Assembly: GCA_947453775.1 (NCBI GenBank)
Contig: CANGHM010000006.1
Coordinates: 1-10,682 of the forward strand
Origin: Rickettsiales bacterium
GTDB lineage: Bacteria; Pseudomonadota; Alphaproteobacteria; Rickettsiales; Rickettsiaceae
Direction of reading: 5' to 3'
DNA: 10,682 nt
Position numbers and translations under genes: made by a program. Of the stretch, positions 6,277 to 10,682 are shown piece by piece; position 1 is the first letter of the stretch, and each line of letters starts with the position of its first letter. Under the pieces are notes generated by a model that was not told where the DNA came from, searched no databases, and saw only the letters and a list, made by a program, of their open reading frames with translations.

Positions 6277-6981
6277 ATGATTGATACATTAATGATTTTC
6301 GCAGCAGGTTTTGGTAAACGCATGCTACCTTTAACTCAAACCACTCCAAAGCCTTTGCTTGAAATTGGCGGTAAGCCAATGCTTTATCATGCGCTAGATC
6401 TTGCGCAAAATGCTGGCTTTAAGACTATAATTATTAACTCGCATTATTTAAGTAGCTTAATCCAAGAGGCTATCGATCAATATGTTGTGCGATTTAGGCC
6501 TCAAGCAAAAATACATCATATATATGAGCCAAATATTTTAGAAACCGGTGGGGCGGTAAAAAATGCTCACTATCTTTTTGCAGACAAAGATGTTATTTTT
6601 ACCATGAATAGCGACTCTATCATTACTTTCGAGCAAGATATATGGAGCCAGATGTTTACTAGCTGGGATAAAGCGTATATGGATTTTATGCTGTTATTAT
6701 CGCCTCTAGCAAGAAGCTTTGGCTCTATAGGTAATGGGGATTTTGACTTAGAGCCAAATGGTCAGATTCATCGCAATAATCAAGTAAAACGTTATATGTT
6801 TACTGGTTTGCAAATAGTAAAAGTTGACCTAATTATGCACAATCCCTTGCATCAATTTTCTCTTGCTCATTATTATACCCCTGGTCAATATAGATTGCAT
6901 GGTTTTGTTAACCCTGGTATTTTTTACCATATATCTAACCCACAAGATTATAGCCTTTATAATGCAAAATTATCTGTTTAA
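6277..6981 (+). CDS. murU: MurU-like sugar-1-phosphate nucleotidyltransferase
   Basis: MurU joins UTP and MurNAc-1-phosphate to make UDP-MurNAc, the last step of the AmgK-MurU cell-wall recycling route that bypasses de novo MurA/MurB synthesis. The 234-aa protein has the family fold from its first residues: FAAGFGKRMLPLT (8-20) binds the nucleotide, followed by PKPLLEIGGKPM with Lys25. ETGGAVKNA is at 89-97, and Asp113 in NSD binds metal. FTGLQIV (175-181) is a typical late motif. Length and lack of a C-terminal hexapeptide domain fit MurU rather than GlmU or RmlA. The usual alphaproteobacterial partner, the kinase AmgK, is not in this window. ManC-like or other NDP-sugar pyrophosphorylases remain possible. 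It likely forms a transcript with cysQ. Confidence 0.72.
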   Translation: MIDTLMIFAAGFGKRMLPLTQTTPKPLLEIGGKPMLYHALDLAQNAGFKTIIINSHYLSSLIQEAIDQYVVRFRPQAKIHHIYEPNILETGGAVKNAHYLFADKDVIFTMNSDSIITFEQDIWSQMFTSWDKAYMDFMLLLSPLARSFGSIGNGDFDLEPNGQIHRNNQVKRYMFTGLQIVKVDLIMHNPLHQFSLAHYYTPGQYRLHGFVNPGIFYHISNPQDYSLYNAKLSV

Positions 6982-7123
6982 TTGCTTATAAAGAAGGTGT
7001 TGTGCAAGGTATAAATCAAAGTTTTATTATAGTTGTTTGATATTGGTGTGCTCATGATATATTAAATAATGCATAAAAAGATCACAAATAATTGATATTG
7101 TCTTAAAATTTTTCATTTATCCC

Positions 7124-7151
7124 TTGAGATTTACTTTAAATGTGCTAGAAT
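7124..7151 (+). promoter_or_regulatory. sigma-70 promoter of the carboxypeptidase gene
   Basis: TTGAGA (7124-7129) and TAGAAT (7146-7151) are 16 bp apart. Transcription would start near 7158, leaving a leader of about 20 nt before the ATG at 7179. The remaining 6982-7123 is AT-rich spacer in which I see no gene and no convincing terminator. Confidence 0.6.
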
Positions 7152-7178
7152 ACTTATCATCAGATATTTTAAATCATT

Positions 7179-8072
7179 ATGTTAAATAAGCTAATATTAG
7201 TACAGATATATTTATTTACGCTATTGCTGAGTAATGCAGTTTTAGCTGCGCCAGAACAAAAGGGTAGGGTCCAAGCGAGCCTTATAATTGATGCAAATTC
7301 ACAGAAAATACTACATGCACAAAATCTGAATAATCCTGCATATCCAGCATCATTAACAAAATTAATGACAGTATATTTAGCTTTTGAGGCGATGCAAAAA
7401 AAAACTATCTCGCCTGGTGCGCAAATTACAATCTCAGAGTATGCAGCAAGCGCTAGACCTTCTAAATTAGGCCTAAAGGTTGGGGAGAAAATCCCTTTCA
7501 AGCAGGCAATTATTGTCTGTATTGTAAAGTCGGCCAATGATATTGCAAGGGCATTGGCAGAAAAAGTTGCTGGATCTGAGAAAAAATTTGTCGCCATGAT
7601 GAACAAAAAGGCCCAAGCTCTTGGCATGAAAAAGACGAATTTTGCAAATGCTAGTGGCTGGCATCACGCAGATCAAAAAACCACAGTGCAAGATTTAGCT
7701 AAACTAGCCTTGGCATTAAAGCGCAATTTTCCTGAGTATTATCATTTATTAGGTCGAACTAGTTTTCTCCACAATGGTAAAACTTACAATGGGCATAACA
7801 GAGTTGTAAAGAATTATGAATATGCTGATGCGGGCAAAACTGGCTATGTTGCCGCAAGTGGCTTCAATTTATTTGCCAGTGCTAGCAAGCACAATAAAAG
7901 CTTAATTGGAATTATAATGGGGGGTAAAACAGCTAAAGAGCGCGATGCAAAAATGATTAGCTTGCTTGATAAGCACCTCAATATGGCATCTAACGATAGG
8001 AGTAAAAGCCCGAAGAAAAAGAGCCGAAAAATAGCATCTGCTGATTGCGTTTGGGCCAATAAAAATCTTTAG
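7179..8072 (+). CDS. D-alanyl-D-alanine carboxypeptidase (DacA/DacF family, class A LMW PBP)
   Basis: This penicillin-binding serine peptidase of the S11 family removes the terminal D-Ala from peptidoglycan stem peptides in the periplasm. A signal peptide covers residues 1-23 (Lys4, hydrophobic core, cleavage after VLA before APEQ). The three catalytic motifs are in order: SLTK at 58-61, SAN at 118-120 and KTG at 220-222. At 297 aa it ends soon after the catalytic domain and lacks the C-terminal beta-domain and amphipathic anchor of E. coli PBP5; instead it has a Lys/Ser-rich tail (about 272-285). It may therefore be soluble in the periplasm or held by charge. It has its own promoter, and its TAG overlaps the dnaE stop on the other strand by 4 bp. 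Confidence 0.92.
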   Translation: MLNKLILVQIYLFTLLLSNAVLAAPEQKGRVQASLIIDANSQKILHAQNLNNPAYPASLTKLMTVYLAFEAMQKKTISPGAQITISEYAASARPSKLGLKVGEKIPFKQAIIVCIVKSANDIARALAEKVAGSEKKFVAMMNKKAQALGMKKTNFANASGWHHADQKTTVQDLAKLALALKRNFPEYYHLLGRTSFLHNGKTYNGHNRVVKNYEYADAGKTGYVAASGFNLFASASKHNKSLIGIIMGGKTAKERDAKMISLLDKHLNMASNDRSKSPKKKSRKIASADCVWANKNL

Positions 8073-10682
8073 ATGCAAAACTGATTTAAATATTTACAGT
8101 CTTCAAGCTCCAGATAGAATGTTTTGGGTAAATTAACATTAACCACAAAATAGCTATTGTGTTCTATTAACAAAGTGATGTGGGCATTGTGCTGAGTGCT
8201 AGATTTTTTATTATTTAAAAATTTTAATACTGCGTCCAAATTTTTCTCAGATAGGTGTAGTTTTAAGTTATGCATTTTATGCTTGGCTAGATCGTTCATA
8301 TTTTCAATTGATACAACATTCATACGCACTGAGTACTGGTCTTTTTGCACATCACAATTAAATATAGCGCATTGTGCTACATTTAAAAAGTCATTGTAAA
8401 GGCGAATAATTTCCTCATTAAAAATTGAAACTTCAAACAGACCATAAGGATCTGAAAGTTGCATGGTAATATATCTGCCCCTTGAGGAAATTCTGGTATC
8501 TTTTTTTTGAATGGCTCCAGCAATTTTAATTTGATGCGACCCATCTTTTAATCTTGCTAAGCCTTTGGAGTTAAAAATATTGTGATCCTTAATAACTTCT
8601 TGATAAAATTCCACTGGATGAAATCTGATAAATGATCCAAGTACTGCAAATTCTTGATTAGATTTTTCAAGGTAATTAAAATCTTGCCCCAAACTTACTA
8701 AAATTTCTGCACCAGAAACAGCGCCAAGCAGACTTAGTTGATTGCTAAGACGATTTTGTTGGTAAGAATTAGAGTAAGCTAGTAGCCTCTCCAGACTGTC
8801 TAATAGTTGTTTGCGGTTTTGGTGTAGCTGATCAAAGCACCCTGCTTTGATTAAACTTTCCAAATATTTTTTATTAAGCGATTTGGGCGACATCCGCTCA
8901 ACAAAGTCTATAATACTGGTAAAGTTACCTTTGATGCTGCGCTGGTTTGCTATCTCGTCGCCAAAAGCTGGCGTTACGCCTTTTAAAGACCCTAATGCTA
9001 CTAATATTTTTTTATCTTTAATGCAAAAGTATCCTTGCGAAACATTGATATCTGGTGGTACGATTTTAATATCGTTTTTGATTGCATCGTCTAGGAAAAG
9101 AGCTATTTTATCGTGATCAGAAATATCTAAGTTAAGAGCAGCAATCAGGAAATATATCGTGTAATGAGCCTTTAAATAAGCTGTTTGGTAAGATATAACC
9201 CCGTAAGATGCAGCATGCGCTTTGTTAAAACCATAACCAGCGAACTTTTCCACCAAAGCAAAAATCTCCACTGCCTTATCGCGTGTAATGCCGTTGGCAA
9301 TTGCCCCTTGTACGAAAAGATCTTGCTGGGCATCCATTTCGGCTTTGATTTTTTTACCCATTGCCCTGCGCAATAAATCAGCTTTGCCAAGAGAGTATCC
9401 AGCCAGTACTTTTGCTACTTCTAGCACTTGCTCTTGATAAATAATTACACCATAAGTTTCGCGCAATACCGACTCAAGCATCGGGTGAACGTATTGTACT
9501 TCTTGTTTACCATGTTTGCATGCTATATATGTGGGAATGTTATCCATGGGCCCAGGCCTGTAAAGTGCGCTTAGGGCCATTAGGTCTTCGATTCGGTCGG
9601 GCTGTAGCTTCTTAATAGAGTCTTTCATGCCCGCGCTTTCAAACTGGAATATACCTACTGTTGAGCCACTAGATAGCATTTTATAGACTTTTGGGTCATC
9701 TAGACTGATAGTGTTAATGTCGATTTCTACTCCATTTTCTTTCAATAACTTCAAGCAGTTAGAAATAACAGTTAAGGTTTGCAGTCCAAGAAAATCAAAT
9801 TTCACCAACCCCGCTAGTTCTGCATATTTCATTGAATACTGCACAATAGAGAGCTGGGAGTTTTTATCTGCATAAAGAGGGGAAATTTCAATCAAATCCC
9901 TACCTGCAATCACAATTCCAGCAGCGTGAGTGGAAACGTGGCGATATAAACCCTCTAGCTCTAGAGCCGTGGTTAGTACCTCGCGGATTAATTTGTCAAA
10001 CTCTTGTTTTTCCTCGCCGCTTGTGGGGGCCTCAATCCCTTCGGGCGAATACACTCCTTTGCCTTGATAGATGTGCTGCAACTCCCCTACCTCGTTAATT
10101 GCTTGCGACAATGTAACGGGATTCACAGCATTAAACGGCACAAGTTCGGTAATATAGTCGGCATATTTATAGCGCAAATCCAGCGCTCTTGCCACGTCTT
10201 TTATCACCCCTTTAGCTTGCATGCTGCCAAAAGTAATGATGTGAGCAACCCGCTCTTTACCGTATTTGTCAATTACATAGTGAATTACCTCGTCTCTGCG
10301 TTCTTGACAAAAATCAATATCAAAGTCAGGCATGGAAATACGATCCGGATTTAAAAATCTCTCAAAAATCAAACCAAATCTGATTGGATCAAGATCAGTG
10401 ATCTGCAAACACCAAGCGACAATGGAGCCAGCTCCGGATCCTCTACCTGGTCCTACTGCAATTTTTTGCAACTTACTCCATTTGATAAAATCTGAGACTA
10501 TCAGGAAGTAACCGGCAAAATTCATACTGCAGATAACTCCCAGCTCGTAGTCTAATTGCGCAAAATATTGCTTTTTTAAGGTCTCTTGTTTTTCGGGCGG
10601 GGTCTCTTCGCAGGCAAATTTTTTAGCAAGTCTATATTCTAGTCCCTCGATTGCTTGGTTTTTGAGCATTTCCCCTTCGGTA
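8069..10682 (-). CDS. dnaE: DNA polymerase III alpha subunit DnaE (5' end beyond the window)
   Basis: DnaE is the catalytic subunit of the replicative polymerase. The frame is open to the right edge; the ATG at 10669 is internal, since TEGE precedes it and about 300 residues with the PHP domain are missing. Counting from that Met, 866 aa are visible. The catalytic aspartates are Asp115 and Asp117 in MPDFDIDF and Asp292 in LVKFDFLG. Other palm and finger motifs include GPGRGSGAGS (73-82), HAAGIVIA, YRPGP, YGVIIYQEQV and FAGYGFNKAHAASY. The internal clamp-binding motif QLSLLG is at 644-649, an OB-fold lies around 710-790, and the tau-binding region follows. Between the second and third aspartates it is about 23 residues longer than E. 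coli DnaE, near 200-222. The gene is convergent with the carboxypeptidase gene and no terminator separates them. Confidence 0.97.
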   Translation of the reverse strand, partial: TEGEMLKNQAIEGLEYRLAKKFACEETPPEKQETLKKQYFAQLDYELGVICSMNFAGYFLIVSDFIKWSKLQKIAVGPGRGSGAGSIVAWCLQITDLDPIRFGLIFERFLNPDRISMPDFDIDFCQERRDEVIHYVIDKYGKERVAHIITFGSMQAKGVIKDVARALDLRYKYADYITELVPFNAVNPVTLSQAINEVGELQHIYQGKGVYSPEGIEAPTSGEEKQEFDKLIREVLTTALELEGLYRHVSTHAAGIVIAGRDLIEISPLYADKNSQLSIVQYSMKYAELAGLVKFDFLGLQTLTVISNCLKLLKENGVEIDINTISLDDPKVYKMLSSGSTVGIFQFESAGMKDSIKKLQPDRIEDLMALSALYRPGPMDNIPTYIACKHGKQEVQYVHPMLESVLRETYGVIIYQEQVLEVAKVLAGYSLGKADLLRRAMGKKIKAEMDAQQDLFVQGAIANGITRDKAVEIFALVEKFAGYGFNKAHAASYGVISYQTAYLKAHYTIYFLIAALNLDISDHDKIALFLDDAIKNDIKIVPPDINVSQGYFCIKDKKILVALGSLKGVTPAFGDEIANQRSIKGNFTSIIDFVERMSPKSLNKKYLESLIKAGCFDQLHQNRKQLLDSLERLLAYSNSYQQNRLSNQLSLLGAVSGAEILVSLGQDFNYLEKSNQEFAVLGSFIRFHPVEFYQEVIKDHNIFNSKGLARLKDGSHQIKIAGAIQKKDTRISSRGRYITMQLSDPYGLFEVSIFNEEIIRLYNDFLNVAQCAIFNCDVQKDQYSVRMNVVSIENMNDLAKHKMHNLKLHLSEKNLDAVLKFLNNKKSSTQHNAHITLLIEHNSYFVVNVNLPKTFYLELEDCKYLNQFCI

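Noticed and set aside
10667..10669. ATG on the minus strand at 10669 as the dnaE start
   Set aside because: The frame is open to the window edge, and the PHP domain expected before this point is missing.

Overview
The window comes from an AT-rich bacterial chromosome, most likely an alphaproteobacterium of the Rickettsiales type. Three things point there: the low G+C, protein sequences that read like rickettsial versions (RecA, ACP, RlmE, DnaE), and the recA-fabG-acpP-fabF order, which I recall from Rickettsia but could not check. None of the start codons has a clear AGGAG-type ribosome binding site. All genes are on the plus strand except dnaE, which enters from the right edge on the minus strand.

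Layout: (1) 1-1037, recA, cut by the left edge by only a few codons. (2) 1062-3441, a fatty-acid synthesis block of fabG, acpP and fabF, with a probable promoter before acpP. (3) 3445-4224, an ErpA-type Fe-S carrier gene 3 bp after fabF, followed by a small Nudix hydrolase gene. (4) 4225-4601, no intact gene but the oddest part of the window: a roughly 113-bp palindromic element with perfect 13-bp inverted ends and a strong core hairpin, a third copy of the 13-mer, and a 106-bp second copy of the 3' end of erpA differing at 5 bases, 4 of them silent. (5) 4602-4689, tRNA-Ser(GGA) with encoded CCA. (6) 4737-5416, rlmE, whose only reasonable start is out of frame with the body of the gene and joined to it across a run of nine A residues (A_AAA_AAG). 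(7) 5459-6981, a CysQ/inositol-monophosphatase family gene and a MurU-like sugar-1-phosphate nucleotidyltransferase gene. (8) 7179-8072, a D-Ala-D-Ala carboxypeptidase gene with its own good promoter. (9) 8069-10682, dnaE, whose stop overlaps the carboxypeptidase stop tail to tail.

Functionally this is mostly core metabolism: recombination and replication (recA, dnaE), type II fatty acid elongation (fabG, acpP, fabF), Fe-S delivery (erpA), 23S rRNA 2'-O-methylation (rlmE), phosphonucleotide clean-up (cysQ) and peptidoglycan recycling and trimming (murU, carboxypeptidase).

I found no large unknown system. The two signals most worth following are the erpA 3'-end duplication that brackets the Nudix gene and the palindrome, which looks like an insertion that replaced the end of a gene, and the rlmE gene that seems to need poly(A) slippage or a -1 frameshift to be expressed in full.
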